Shown here one piece after another: positions 45,148 through 57,534 of a DNA stretch of 64,000 bases. A program made the translations under genes and the position numbers. This DNA is from Nageia nagi. Lineage: Eukaryota; Pinophyta. The stretch covers positions 4,960,001-5,024,000 of the forward strand of contig JBITNC010000001.1 in assembly GCA_050084985.1 (NCBI GenBank), in the 5' to 3' direction. The stretch's first letter is position 1. Every line of letters starts with the position of its first letter. The notes under the pieces are model-generated. The model worked only from the letters and a program-made list of their open reading frames with translations. It ran no database searches and was not told the origin of the DNA.

Positions 45148-48097
45148 ATGGCCATAACACCATCGCTACCTCCTCCGCCTTTGAAGGCCATGGTCTTTTG
45201 TTTTCACAGTCGTACAATCTCATCACTTACCCACCAAAATCAAAATGATATGAATATCACTCTCACTCAACTCTGTCGACACGGGCGGTTGAAGCACGCA
45301 ATCCACATTTTGCTTACTACAAATACACATACACACTCCTCTCTCCGCTCTTCAACATGTCTTCAACTCCTGCAGTGCTGCATCGCCAACTATGCCCTTC
45401 CAGAGGCCAACCTCCTTCATTCCATCATCCATCGCATCCGACTTAAATTTGACCCGTCCACGAACAAGTTTCTGCAAGACAGACTTATCCACATGTATGT
45501 CAACTGCGGAAGTTTGGCGGACGCGCGCGAAGTTTTCGACTGTATGACCGAACGAGACATCTTCTCGTGGAATATGATAATTTCAGGTTGCCAAAGACAT
45601 GGCTTTCCTCGACAGGCATTGACACTCTTTCTCCAAATGCAACAAACACCAGCAGTAGTCCAACCAGATCAATTTACCTTTCCCACCGTCCTCAAAGCAT
45701 GCACCAAACTGGGAGATTTGCAACAGGGTTTATACATACATCAAAGACTCTTTAAAACCGGATTTGTGTCACATGTTGTGGTTGCGAATGCCCTGGTAGA
45801 CATGTATGCAAAATGTGGAAGCCTAGAGAAGGCGTGCGAATTGTTTGACAAGATGCATGATGCAGACACCGTTTCATGGAATGCAATGATTTCAGGATAT
45901 GTACAAAACGGATACGTTGAAAGAGCTTGTGAATTGTTTGACAAAATGCCTCATCGAAATGCGGTGTCATGGAATGCAATGATCGCAGGATATGCACAAA
46001 ATGGGTTTTCTGAGAAGGCCCTCGAGACTTTTAAGCAGATGCAATTATTAGGTGTAAAGCCAGAGTCTGCAACCTTTGCCAGCATTCTTCCAGCAAGTGC
46101 TACCATGGGAGCTATAGAAGAAGGTATGTACATCCATCAAAGAGTAGTTGAAAATGGTTTTGCATCGAATGTTGTGGTTGTGAGTGCCCTGATAGCCATG
46201 TATGCAAAATGGGGAAGAATACACAAAGCCCGGGAATTGTTTGACGAGATGCATGATGCAGACACAGTTTCATGGAATGCAATGATCGCAGGATATGCAC
46301 AAAATGGGTTTTCTGAAAAGGCTTTAGAGACTTTTAAGCAGATGCAATTGTTAGGTGTAAAGCCAAACTCTGCAACCTTTGCCAGTATTCTTCCAGCATG
46401 TGCCACCATGGGAGCTCTAGAAGAAGGTATGAACATCCATCAAAGAGTACTTGAAAATGGTTTTTCATCGCATGTTGTGGTTGTGAACGCCCTGGTAGCC
46501 ATGTATGCAAAATGTGGAAGAATAGACAAGGCCTGGGAATTGTTTGACAAGATGCACGATGCAGACACAGTTTCATGGACTACAATGATTGCCGGATATG
46601 CACAAAATGGGTTTTCTGAAAAGGCTCTAGAGACTTTTAAGCAGATGCAATTGTCAGGTGTAGAGCCAAACTCTGCAACCTTTTCCAGCATTCTTCCAGC
46701 ATGTGCCACCATGGGAGCTCTAGAAGAAGGTATGGACATCCATCAAAGAGTAGTTGAAAATGGTTTTTTCATCGAATGTTGTGGTTGTGAATGCCCTCAT
46801 AGACATGTATGCAAAATGTGGAAGAGTATACAAAGCCCTGGAATTGTTTGACGAGATGCATGATGCAAACACAGTTTCATGGACTGCAATGATCGTAGGA
46901 TATGCACAAAATGGGTTTTCTGAAAAGGCTCTAGAAACTTTTAAGCAGATGCAATTGTCAGGAGTAAAACCAAACTCTGCAACCTTTGCCAGCATTCTTC
47001 CAGCATGTGCCACCATGGGAGCTCTAGAAGAAGGTATGGACATCCATCAAAGAGTAGTTGAAAATGGTTTTTCATCGAGTATTGTGGTTGTGAATGCCTT
47101 GATAGACATGTATGCAAAATGTGGAAGAATACACAAGGCCCGGGAATTGTTTAACAAGATGCATGATGCAAACACAGTTTCATGGAATGCAATGATTGGA
47201 GGATATGCAATTCATGGTTACAGCGAGGATGCCCTTAAACTCTTTGATCTGATGAAGCACTTGGGAACCAACCCTGACAGCGTAACCTTTGTATGTGTTC
47301 TACTCGCATGCAACCAAGCAGGTTTAGTGGATGAGGGCTGCAAATACTTTAATAGCATGAGTGACGCTTATTGCATTATTCCTGGGATGAATCATTATGC
47401 ATGCATTGTTGACCTTCTAGGCCGTGCAGGCTATCTTGAGGAAGCTTTGAACTTCATTGTCAAGATGCTCATAAAACCTGAATTGCGTGTGGGGATGTGT
47501 CTGCTTGGTTCTTGTAGATCACACAGGAATGTAGGAATAGGGGAATTTGTGACAACAATCCTTTTTTTGTTGGAGCCTAAATATGCTCCATCTTATGTTC
47601 TTCTTTCAAATATTTATGCTGAAGTGGGCAGCTGGGATGATGTTCAAAGAGTAAGGACAATGATGAAAGATAGAGAAATTAAGAAGACACCTGGATGTAG
47701 TTGGATTGAAATTGACAAAAGGGTACATACTTTTCTTGTAGGAGATAGATCACACCCACAAACACAGGAGATCTATGGAAAATTGGAGAAATTGTCAAGT
47801 GAGATGAAGGCAGCGGGGTATGTTCCAAATACAATACCTGTATTGCGTGATGTGGAGGCTGATGATAAAGAATTGCTTCTCTGCCAGCATAGCGAAAAGT
47901 TGGCAATTGCATTTGGGTTGTTAAAGACTCCGTCTGGAACCATTATTACAGTTGTGAAGAACCTTCGAGTATGCGATGACTGCCATACTGCAACCAAGTT
48001 TATCTCCAAGATTGTTGCAAGGGACATTGTTGTGAGGGATGCTAACCGATTCCATCATTTCAAACATGGAGAATGTTCTTGTGGAGATTATTGGTAA
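45148..48097 (+). CDS. PLS-class DYW pentatricopeptide-repeat protein (one frameshift)
   Basis: Intronless gene of about 982 residues if one extra base is ignored. It would bind organellar RNA in a sequence-specific way and take part in C-to-U editing; target unknown. N terminus is Ser/Pro/His-rich and may be an organelle transit peptide; ATGs at 45,148, 45,190 (MVFCF) and 45,250 (MNITL) are possible starts. Then PPR motifs in P-L-S order (HMYVNCGSLADAREVFDCM, NALVDMYAKCGSLEKACELFDKM, TVSWNAMISGYVQNGY), four near-identical 101-residue modules, then E/E+ motifs (GRAGYLEEALNFI, WIEIDKRVHTFLVGDRSHPQT) and the DYW deaminase with HSEKLA, the CDDCH zinc ligands and terminal GDYW. A run of six T at 46,764-46,769, where sister modules have five, shifts the frame and stops it at 46,851; the rest is open from 46,754. 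Either a young pseudogene or a sequence error. Confidence 0.93.
45968..47180 (+). repeat. Four near-identical 303-bp PPR modules
   Basis: TCATGGA.TGCAATGAT recurs at 45,968, 46,271, 46,574, 46,878 and 47,181: spacing 303, 303, 304 (with the extra T) and 303 bp. Each unit encodes 101 residues, a full P-L-S triplet. The copies differ at few positions, far fewer than normal PPR repeats, so they arose recently by unequal exchange. Confidence 0.93.
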
Positions 48098-49860
48098 TGC
48101 AAAGAAATGCAAGATCTAACCAGTCTTGCACAATGACATGGTGCATGCTTTCAGGTGGAAAGCAAACCATGTTACATTTATTTTTTCAAAAAGTGCTGTT
48201 ATTATATATTTGTACAAATAGACAGTGTTGTTGATTGCTGACATCATTTTGTCAAGTGAACATAACTGTCTATGCATATTGATGCGGTATTTGTGAAAGC
48301 CTTGGAGTCATGGTATTGAACTATTTTTCAGGAATCCTCTACAATTGTAGAGCTGGAGAAGGATGTGCAAGAATCGTAATGATGAAATAAGAAATACTTG
48401 AAGGAAATAGAAAACACTCTATGAACAATAAATGTTAGAGAAGGGTTTGCAAGTAACACCGTAGTTTGGTGTGAAGACAGTAGAGCAACTCTTAATTGTA
48501 CTTTGTTCTTGCCTTTACCATTTTGTGCGATCGTTTTGTTTGGAATCATTCTATCATCTTGTGCCTATGTTTACGTCGGCTGTCTGGGCCCAAATTCTAT
48601 TAGTAATTTTTTCATAGGTTGATGCAGATTTTGAACTGTCCATGGATGAATTTTTTGGGTGGAACTAGACCATTTTTTGTATGTTTAACCACTAAAAATT
48701 ATTGTTGATTATTAAATTATTGTTGATTATTGAAATTCTTTTGTGATAGAAATCAAAAGTCTGGTCTATAAGGCTTTCAAATATTCATTTTATTATATAA
48801 TTCATGTAAATTTGGTTTGCCTACTAGGCACATTATAGAAATGAGTTTCTTATAAAAAATTTGATGACATTTATAAATGAAAAATAATTAAAATGTTTCA
48901 AAGTAATGATTATATATTTGTAATAAGGATTTAACATGAACATTACTCTATAAAAGGATCAACATGTTCTTCATGAGACACAACAAAAATGAGTTTCTTA
49001 TAAAAAGTTTATGATATTTTTAAATGAAAAAAAAAATGCTTCAAATAATGGTTATATATTTTTAATAAGGATTTAACATGAATATTACTTTATTAAAGAT
49101 CAACATGTTTTTGGCATTCAACTTTATGTTATATTTTTTATTTATTTTTTATTTTTTGATTGATCATATGGGATTGAATTTTTATTATAATTTTATTTCT
49201 TAAGAATCTCATTTTTCTACTATAGTCGATCTATCTATACTTTTAGGTAAGCTACTTTTGATTCAAGCTCTTTATTCTTGACATTTGTTGATTCATCTTC
49301 AACTACAAGGTAGCAAAATCTCATGGCTATACGATGTGTGAGTTGATTTGCTAATCAAGCCATTTTTAATGGGTTCATCCTATATAGTTCTAGATCAAAC
49401 ACTTTAATGATCAATTTAGTAGGAGTTGTTGCTTCTTTTGAAGTGTTAGTCTCATTCATATACACTATTCCTTATTTTGAACAACTATCAAGCCAAAGGA
49501 ATGATCCCTTATTCCATTATTTTGGTTGAATTTGATGCATACCCCATGGTAGCTCTTGCAGTATTCCATGTTATTAGGCTTAATAACAGGATCCATCACG
49601 TGATTTCAATAACTCTTGACTCAAAGAGATACCTTCTTTTGCCTCTCAAATCCTTAATGCAACTTGCTAGTAAAGGCATTTGTTCGTGTTGTACTTAGAA
49701 CTCACCTCTCTCTTAGAATCCATAGGCTTAGATCTCGGGTGATCACCTCCCTCTCTTTGTAGCTACATAAGTTTAATTTATGTAATTACTTATTATCATT
49801 AAATGGTTATTTTATATTATTTCCTTATTATCAATATTAATGCATTATAAACTATAATAG
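48098..49860. other. Downstream region of the PPR gene, no gene seen
   Basis: AT-rich sequence with short chance ORFs only. The first few hundred bases may be the 3' untranslated part of the PPR transcript, but no clear poly(A) signal can be singled out. It contains a two-copy repeat (48,841-49,125). Confidence 0.4.
48841..49125. repeat. 148-bp direct repeat, two copies
   Basis: ATGAGTTTCTTATAAAAA starts at 48,841 and 48,989. Both copies continue with AATGAAAAA, TATATATTT.TAATAAGG, ATTTAACATGAA and ATCAACATGTT. Moderate divergence. Confidence 0.75.
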
Positions 49861-49899
49861 TGGACTAATGTGTATTATGTTTTGTAGGTGATGCTTGGC

Positions 49900-51070
49900 C
49901 CAAGGTGTAGGTGTTGACCTAAGGAGTGAGTTATATTGTGGAGACCCCTATAAATCCCCTATACATATCATTCTGCTATCAAGACGTACTTGGCAACTTT
50001 TTGGAGCTTGAGTGGTATATTCCTCTCTAGGTATTCTTCAACACCGTTTTATCAAGATTGAAATTTGGATACTCTATATGTCTTATGCAAGCTATTATTT
50101 TGTTACTGTGCACATTTCTAAAATTTGAGTAAATGGATGAAGCATCGACTTTGGTTGTGATGTGTAACTCTTCCAAAAGAGGATCGATGATGACCTGTTG
50201 AGGAGGATCGATGACGGTTTGTTGAGGACCAATGATGGCCAGTTGAGGATCAATGATGATCCTTTTCTAATAGATTGACAAGCTATGATTTTTGTGGTGT
50301 CTTGGTCTTATCGTTGCTTGTTCATGTCTTGCTTACTTTCATCTGTAACAAGTAAGTATATGATTTCCCATCTTGATAGGAATTAGTTGATTATTCATTG
50401 AATATTATTTATTTTTAGTATCATTTATCTTTGGCCAATTCAGTCTAAGTAGGCATTGAGATTATTATTATTGCTACTTCCATTTCTTTCATCCTTTGAA
50501 TTGATGAATCCCAACTCTTTCAAACTAATTGGACCAAAAATTCATTAGGGTTTATGGATAGGACTAATATTTTCTAAGATGGAAGCATAGTTAAATGCCT
50601 CTATGATTGAAAATATGCTCATAATAGAAGATGTGTGTGCCCTATTAAATCAAAATCATGATGAACGTGAAGGTAGCGCAACATACTCAATGGGTCAAAT
50701 GCAAATGATATAAACTAATGATTGAGAGACATTGAGGTGGTAGTTCGGGGATCTAGTATGGTCTATGAGGATGGTGCTAGCCCTCTTTCATTTGAGATTC
50801 ATACTATTGCCCTACCTAAAAACTATAAAACTTTAAATTTGTGCAAGTTCAATGGAAAGCATATTCAAGGGTTTTGTGATTAGTATGAGATGAAGGTTGG
50901 AGTTGATCAAAGATTTTTGGCTAAATAATTTCTGCATAGTTTGGAAGATAATGCACGTGAGTGGTTCTATTCTCTTTCGAAAGGTTCAATCACTTCATCT
51001 TGTGAGATTTGTATTCAATTTTTGGAACAATACAAGCATAATGTAAAGTAAGAAGTCAAACTTTTCAATT
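49900..51070 (+). pseudogene. Gypsy leader and gag fragment (plus strand)
   Basis: From about 50,800 the plus strand reads IALPKNYKTLNLCKFNGKH, FLHSLEDNAREWFYSLSKGSI and FLEQYKHNV, the capsid region of Gypsy gag, with stops where Trp or Gln codons would stand. A TATAAAT-type box at about 49,950 and a possible leader precede it. No protease or pol follows, so only the 5' part of an element remains. At 50,170-50,265 the motif GAGGATCGATGATGACC(A/T)GTT repeats about four times. Confidence 0.65.
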
Positions 51071-52648
51071 TATGTGCTCTAAGGCAAGCCTTACAAAAAG
51101 AATTGACAAGTTCATGATGTTGTGACTAACATAACACACCCCAAAATCCTATGCTTTTGGGGACCCTAATGCCTTGGCCAAACAACATCATGTTAAACCT
51201 AGAATTTTGTCTACCCAAACCTCAAGCTTGTCATCAAACTAAGAACTAAGTGTCACACCTTCCCTGGTCCTAGACATAATAGGTCAAGTCCAAAAATTAT
51301 CCAAAAATGACTAAGTATAGAAATAGGAAGGTCAAATTAGGTGCTATTAGGGAACACAAGGTAAGTTAGAAGTCATATAAGGTGAAGGCAAGCACCTAGA
51401 GGACCAGCACATGCCTCAAGGAGACTAGTTTTTGACCTTTTCTGGCATGTGCTTGATAGGAAGAGTGTTTTTGGCAAAGTTCGAGACCAAGTTGATAAAA
51501 TTCAAGTCACCAAGAAGCAAACGCATTAGGAAAATAGAAAAGATTTTATCTTTCTCTAGCATGTGCCTGATCAGTGAGAAGAGCAAGATGAAGTATTGAG
51601 ACAAAGAGGCGAATTTGGCTCTCCTAGAGACCCAACGCATTACTTAAGGTGAAATTTGGTGAAATGAAACACTTGAGAAGCTTATGTTGGGATCTGGATA
51701 AAGAAAGGAAGCATTTTGGAGGTGAAAATTTAGCTAAGGAACAAAATGAAGACATCCAAAATTCTTCAACTCCACCCAAGAAACCAAGCGTGTGACTCAA
51801 AAAGTCATGATTATGACTTTTTGAATGATGCTCCAAGACAAGGCATGCATACAAGGCTAACAGATGGGTTCAAAAGATAAAAATATGACTTCTCAAGTCA
51901 TGTGCCAAACTTAGAGAGATTTTATGAAGTGCTTAAGCATGAAGCTAAACAAGTGTAATTTAATGATATAATTATTATTTTATTGATTGGCCAAAGGTAA
52001 TTTAATGGTCGATATTCTTATATTTAAGATGGCCAATTAATATTTAATTTCAAAATAATTAAAGTTAGATTTTACTACAACATTTTTAAAATTAAAATTA
52101 AAAGAAAAGGGGCACTAGGGAGACATAAGGGAATAATAATCAAAATAAAAAAATAAAGTGCCTATGGGAAAATAAATAAATAAGGCTCCAACATCATAAA
52201 GGGGTGAAAATTAAATTAAATGATTTACTAGTCCTTTGGATACCCACAAAGCAAAAATAAATAAATAAGTGATTAGTCATCTTGAGGATAGAGATAATTC
52301 CTAAACCCTTAAGTGTTGATGAAGGGAGATAAGAGAACATGTTTTAAAAATACAAATACATGACTTACAAAGTCATGCACTCCACTTAAGGATGTCTCCA
52401 ACTTGAGCACATAAAAAATGGACATAAATGTGACTTTTAGTGAGATGTGCTAAAATCAAAAAGGCATCGAAATGGAAGAAGATACTATTTTAAGACACAC
52501 CAAAATTGTTTATGGGTTCCATATTGTATTAAGGGTAATAATCCAATGTTCTTGAAGATTAGAACTCCTTACTTAGAAAGGATTTTTGATTGCAAGAGTA
52601 AAGGTAGTGTGAAAAGGATTTCTTTCAAACCTTTGAGTTTTGGTGCAA
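51070..52648. other. No recognisable gene
   Basis: Plain AT-rich DNA. A plus-strand frame of 69 codons at 52,447-52,656 ends at the Copia-B insertion site and would continue into 58,914 on the other side of that element, but it resembles no family that I know. Confidence 0.4.
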
Positions 52649-52653
52649 CTTCC

Positions 52654-53110
52654 TAAAGAAATTAACCCTTTCTGAATTAACTTCTAATCTCCCAAGATCT
52701 CAAGAAGACACTTTCAACATCAACATAATAGCACAACAACTAAAGCCAATCTCACAAATAACACAAGTTATAAAATGGTTCCTCCCTCCTTAGGAGTATG
52801 TCCACTAACAAAGATCTTCTTATTCTTAAGGACCTCTCTTACAAAATCTCTTCTCTCTCACACACACTCTAAACCTATAGCAAAGCTTGCATTACAATTG
52901 TGTAACTAGAGAAGGTAAGGGTTTTTCTCTTTTTTATAATAAGGAACCCATTTTATAATTAATCCTTTTTCTATTTTTAATCGTTTACTTATTTTAAATC
53001 TCATACCTATTTTTAATCTTTCTCCTAGTTTTATTCCATTAATACTTTAAGGTATCTAATGATACTTTAAGTATTAAGTGAATTTACATATTACATTACA
53101 AATTCTAACA
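52654..53110 (-). repeat. Copia-B 3' LTR
   Basis: 457 bp, starting TAAAGAAATTAACCC (mate TGAAGGAATTAATCC) and ending AATTCTAACA. Just inside it the minus strand reads TAAAGAGGAG, a polypurine tract. Confidence 0.85.
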
Positions 53111-53832
53111 CTCCTCTTTAATCTAATATTGGGATAGGGTGTAAAGAGAAGAAGAAAGATAGAGTAAGAAAGAGTTCTCCTCCAAAGAGATACAAGCAGA
53201 GATAAGAACTTTTACATCATTGAAACATAAGTAAGATCTTAGTTTAAAACTCATTACAATACCATTTGATAAAATGGTTTACAATACAATAATTAACCAC
53301 AACTGGTTTCACTGTAAATGTAGTCGATCAACACTAAGTTGACATATGAGCCTCCATGAGCCTACCCACATGAAGTAAATAACTTGCACTATAATGTTCT
53401 TAGATTTGTGGTACACTATAAATCATCATTAAAATGTCAAGCTCATACTTATAGTTACCAAATAGAGGAATGTATAAATAAAGTATACAAATCAAAAAAG
53501 TTCAAAAAATTTATTAATAAGGAAGAAATTACAATGGATTCAATAAGAATTCAGCATGAACTCTCTTTTTTAGGGCAACTTCACCAACCCAATAGACTCC
53601 CTAAGCTTACAGAACTAAGCTTGGTAAACAAATTACCAGATTTTAGGATTAATGGACAATACTGCAAGTGTATAAATACCATCCAGAACCTTCTCTCTGA
53701 TGGGATTGGATTTTTATGTGCTTTGTTCTCTGATAGAAAATAAGATTCTTTTCCAAAGCAATAGCTAACTAATTATCTAAAAAATTTGAGATGGATGAAA
53801 TTGCTCATACCCTATTTCTTTCAGAAGATGCC

Positions 53833-55246
53833 TCAACCAAATGGCTTCTTGGGATGCAATTGACGTTGCATGATATTCAACATTAGTAGTGGAGAAAGTA
53901 GTAGTAGGTTACTTCTTAGATGCCTAAGAGATAGCACCTGAACCAATGCCAAACACATAAGCAAAGATTGATTTTTTGTCATCTCTATCTCCTCCGTAAT
54001 CAAAATCTGATAATCCTGAGAGAACAAATGAGAGTAACTTGTCATACTTGAGAGCAAGATGCTTAGTGCCAGCAACATACCTCAAAATTTGCTTATCAGT
54101 ATTGAAATGCTCAACATACAACTTTTGCATAAAGCGAGCCATCAAATTCATGGCAAAAGCAATATCTAACCTAAAGATAGTCAAATAAAGAAGACTACTA
54201 ATTAGTTATCTGTAAGTCATAGCATCTGCCAACTAAGAGTTGAAACTCAGATACAAAGTGATTCTAAGAGAGATTGGGATTGCAACATGCTTACACTCCT
54301 CCATTTCAAACTTTTGTAATATATCTTAGATATACTTGGATTTAGTGCAATAGACTACGATCAATCATTTCAAAAGTTACCTTAAATTTGGATATGCAAT
54401 CTTTTATGAGGACTATATTATTTCTTGTAATCAATAGATCATCCATATAGAGAAGAATCAAGATCAAATCATGTCTTTGGTTGAGCACATAAAGATCTAT
54501 CATAGAGAAGGATTTAAACAACCTAATATCTTCAAAGTATACTAAAATCTTTTTGTACCAGGTCCTAGGTGTTTGTTTAAGTCCATACAAAGACTTCTTT
54601 AATTTGCACACAAAATATTCTTTACCTTCCATAACAAATGCTTCTAGTTAGTTCATATAGATTTTCACATCTATGTCATCACTGATAAAAGCACTCTTGA
54701 CATCAAGTTGTAAAACTTTCCATCTCTGAGTTGTTGATAGAGCAAGGATTACTTTGATAGTATACATCTTTGCCACTAAAGCAAAAGTTTCCTAATAATC
54801 ATCTCCATATTTTGAACAAAACCCTTAGCTATTAACATTGCTTTGTGTTTTTCAATCTCTCCAACTGAATTGTATTTTACCTTGTAAATCTATTTGTTAT
54901 CAATCACATTTCATTCATTGGGATAAGGAACCAAATCCCAAGTTTGATTCTTCATAATAGCCTTATACTCCATATTCATTGCATTCATCCAACACTCGTG
55001 CTTTGAAATTTCTTTGTAGGATGAGGGCTCATTTTTGCGATTAATTTTGGTAAATAAAGATTTATTAATGTTCATACTCTTTGTTATCTTTTGTATTGGA
55101 GATTTTTATTTCTTAGGTGATAAATCCACACTAACATCCAACCAGTTAGGAGTAATAGAAAAATCATCACCCTCATCAAGGTTCTCATAAGAAACAAACT
55201 TTTTAGGTAGTTCATTGAACTTTACATCCCTTGATACAAAGATTAC
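53833..55246 (-). pseudogene. Copia-B reverse transcriptase and RNase H
   Basis: From 55,246 leftwards: the hinge after integrase (VKFNELPKKFVSYENL), the start of RT (KHECWMNAMNMEYKAIMKNQTWDLV), LQLDVKSAF, then block 54,632-54,342 with YFVCKLKKSLYGLKQTPRTWYKKI and the catalytic YMDD (LLYMDDLLIT). Block 54,184-53,924 holds RLDIAFAMNLMARFMQ and FDYGGDRDDKKSIFAYVF of RNase H, and 53,920-53,833 the end region with EAIWLRHLL. Frameshifts and stops make it non-functional. Confidence 0.8.
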
Positions 55247-56180
55247 ATGTGATTAGTGCATCTAGAATCAACAATTCAATCATTTGAAAAAGTACAAAAC
55301 TTGGAGTAAAAGGCAACAACATAAGTAGAATTCTTATTATTAGATGTGTTTGATTTTTTAGATCCTGTTTCACCTTACCCTTTCTTTTTTCTAAAGTAAT
55401 CAGCTTCCTGATTATAGATGTTATAAAAATTACAATTTTTATCAAATTTGACTTTGGTTTTCTTTAACTTATCATGATCATAATTCTTGTTATTTCCACC
55501 TTTCTTGACGTTCTTTTTAAGAGCATAAGAACCCTTCTTTTGGTTATGGTTCTTATTTTTGAAGTGAAGCTTCACTAGACCAAGTGCCATAGATGGCTTC
55601 TTAGAAGTGGTGATTAACATTTTATTTTTAAATATTTTCTCATGTTTCAAGAGAAGTCTTGATAGATTTTCTAAGGAGAATATTTTTTTCATCATTAAAC
55701 CTAATTTCAATAATAGTCATAAATTGACTAAATTTAGCAAAGAGGCTTTGAAGGATGATAAAAGTTAGAAACTCATCATTGATCCAATTACAACCACACC
55801 CCACAAGTTGTCTCCTAAGGTCAACAACATCATTTAGATATATATCCACACTTTTATTTTTCTCTTAATATGAATGAATTAACTTCTAAAGAATGGTGAA
55901 CCTCCTAGAAAATTTAGTGTCAAGGTAGATACTCTTTAGTTTATCCCAAACTTCCTTTGCAGTGTTTGAAGAAGATATCATAAGGAAGATTTTATCTAAA
56001 ATTACATAAATGATCATAGAATTTGTCAAATCATTCTTAATATTATAAGCTTCAAATTCTTTTTTTTTTATGGAGCAACTTGGTTTTTATTGATAATCAA
56101 CCAAAGTTTTCATGTTTGAAGTTCTACCTTCATCTTAGGCTCCCAAATACAATAGTTAGAACCATCTAATATATATTTGG
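55247..56180 (-). pseudogene. Copia-B gag and start of protease
   Basis: Block 55,849-55,640 (DIYLNDVVDLRRQLVGCGCNWIND, LQSLFAKFSQFMTII) is the typical gag middle part. Block 55,710-55,375 is lysine-rich with a damaged zinc knuckle (CNFYNIYNQEADYF; two ligands changed). The protease active site follows as IVDSRCTNHM with DSG changed to DSR, and then the frame passes at once to the region after integrase. The gag N terminus is near 56,170 (IWEPKMKVELQT). Confidence 0.75.
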
Positions 56181-57476
56181 ATGCAAAAGAGTATCATATT
56201 ACTACAAAATAATATAAAAAAAAAATAATGTAAGCATACATGTTGAATTTAAAAATATTAATTATACAAATACATGTTTGAATTAATAAATAAATCAAAT
56301 GCTTAATTGTTAACAAGAATAATAATCATACATCCAACATCTTCATCACCAAGTATAACTGAAGAGGGAAAAGATGAGGCTTATTTTCTTATCTAAAATT
56401 AAGCTTTCATCTAGATTCTTGTAAGGAACCCAGATCCTACCAATCTTCAACCAGTTCCCTTTAGACAACGATATACTCTCAAAAGGAGAAGTACTAGCTA
56501 TTTTTCAAAGTTGTGATATATGTTAGATCAGTTAAATTAATTATCTTGATTAAGTTTTTAATTTTTCTCCTAAGTTATTAGGATAATCCTTAAATAGATG
56601 GAAAAATATATGATATCACTACACACATGCTTATCCACCTATATGGAGTTAAATCCAGACCAACAAAGGACTTAGGGGCAATTAAGAAGTATAGACTTTT
56701 CACCACTTGGATTGTCAGATTAAAAGGCTCTAGTTCACCTTATTCTCACCTCATGGCTCTCCAAACAAGTCATGTTGCAGAAAAAAATATGCAAATGTGT
56801 TCATTTTAGGGAGAAGCAATTTTCAATATTTGCCTACTTTGCACATAAAGTAAAAGTGCAAAATAAATAAAGTGCTTTAAAAATGAAATTACATATAACA
56901 TCATCCATAAGTATGAACCAAAGAGTCCAATAGGTTTTGTTACAACTCCTAATAAAACTTTTTACAAAAGTTTATTGATTTTAAGTAACAAATGAGCTTA
57001 AAAGTCCAATGGATTTTGTTACAACCTCTACTGGAACTCTTTACAAAGGTTCATTATCAAAAATGAGGAATTCTTCTCCTTGTTACATAAAAAATGGACT
57101 TAAAATAATTTTTTATTTGCAATTTATCATCAAAAAACAATGCAAAAATATTTAAGAAAACTTTATCTATTCACATGCATTATGACAAAATATTAAATCA
57201 TGTATTTAAAATTTTATCCAACCACATGTGTGCATCAAACATGGATTAAGATAAAACAACATTAATTCATGCATACATAATTAATTTATGCATTATTAAC
57301 ATTAATCTATGCATAATTAATTAACATTAATCCATCCATGCATAATTAATTTCCCACTTAAAGGCATGTTATTTTAAAAAAATTCATTAAAATAACTTGC
57401 AATTATAGTAAAATTAACAAATAAAGATAGCAATTAATGCAACCTTTAGCTCATACTATGTTTTAATAAAATGAAC

Positions 57477-57481
<5 letters not shown>

Positions 57482-57527
<46 letters not shown>
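57482..57527. repeat. (TA)n microsatellite
   Basis: About 22 uninterrupted TA units, directly before the minisatellite in the Copia-B leader. Confidence 0.9.
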
Positions 57528-57528
<1 letters not shown>

Positions 57529-57534
57529 TCTTTT

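Noticed and set aside
45741-47043. Series of 60-107-codon minus-strand ORFs with similar sequences
   Set aside because: They are antisense by-products of the repeated 303-bp PPR modules, which explains their mutual similarity.
45968-47180. Regular repeats as a CRISPR-like array
   Set aside because: Units are coding PPR modules 303 bp long without unique spacers; this is a plant genome.
49477-49698. 73-codon plus-strand ORF
   Set aside because: No domain, no supporting context; length is within chance for this composition.
53384-53743. 119-codon plus-strand ORF
   Set aside because: It lies in the 3' untranslated part of Copia-B on the opposite strand, with no recognisable motif; chance ORF is more likely.
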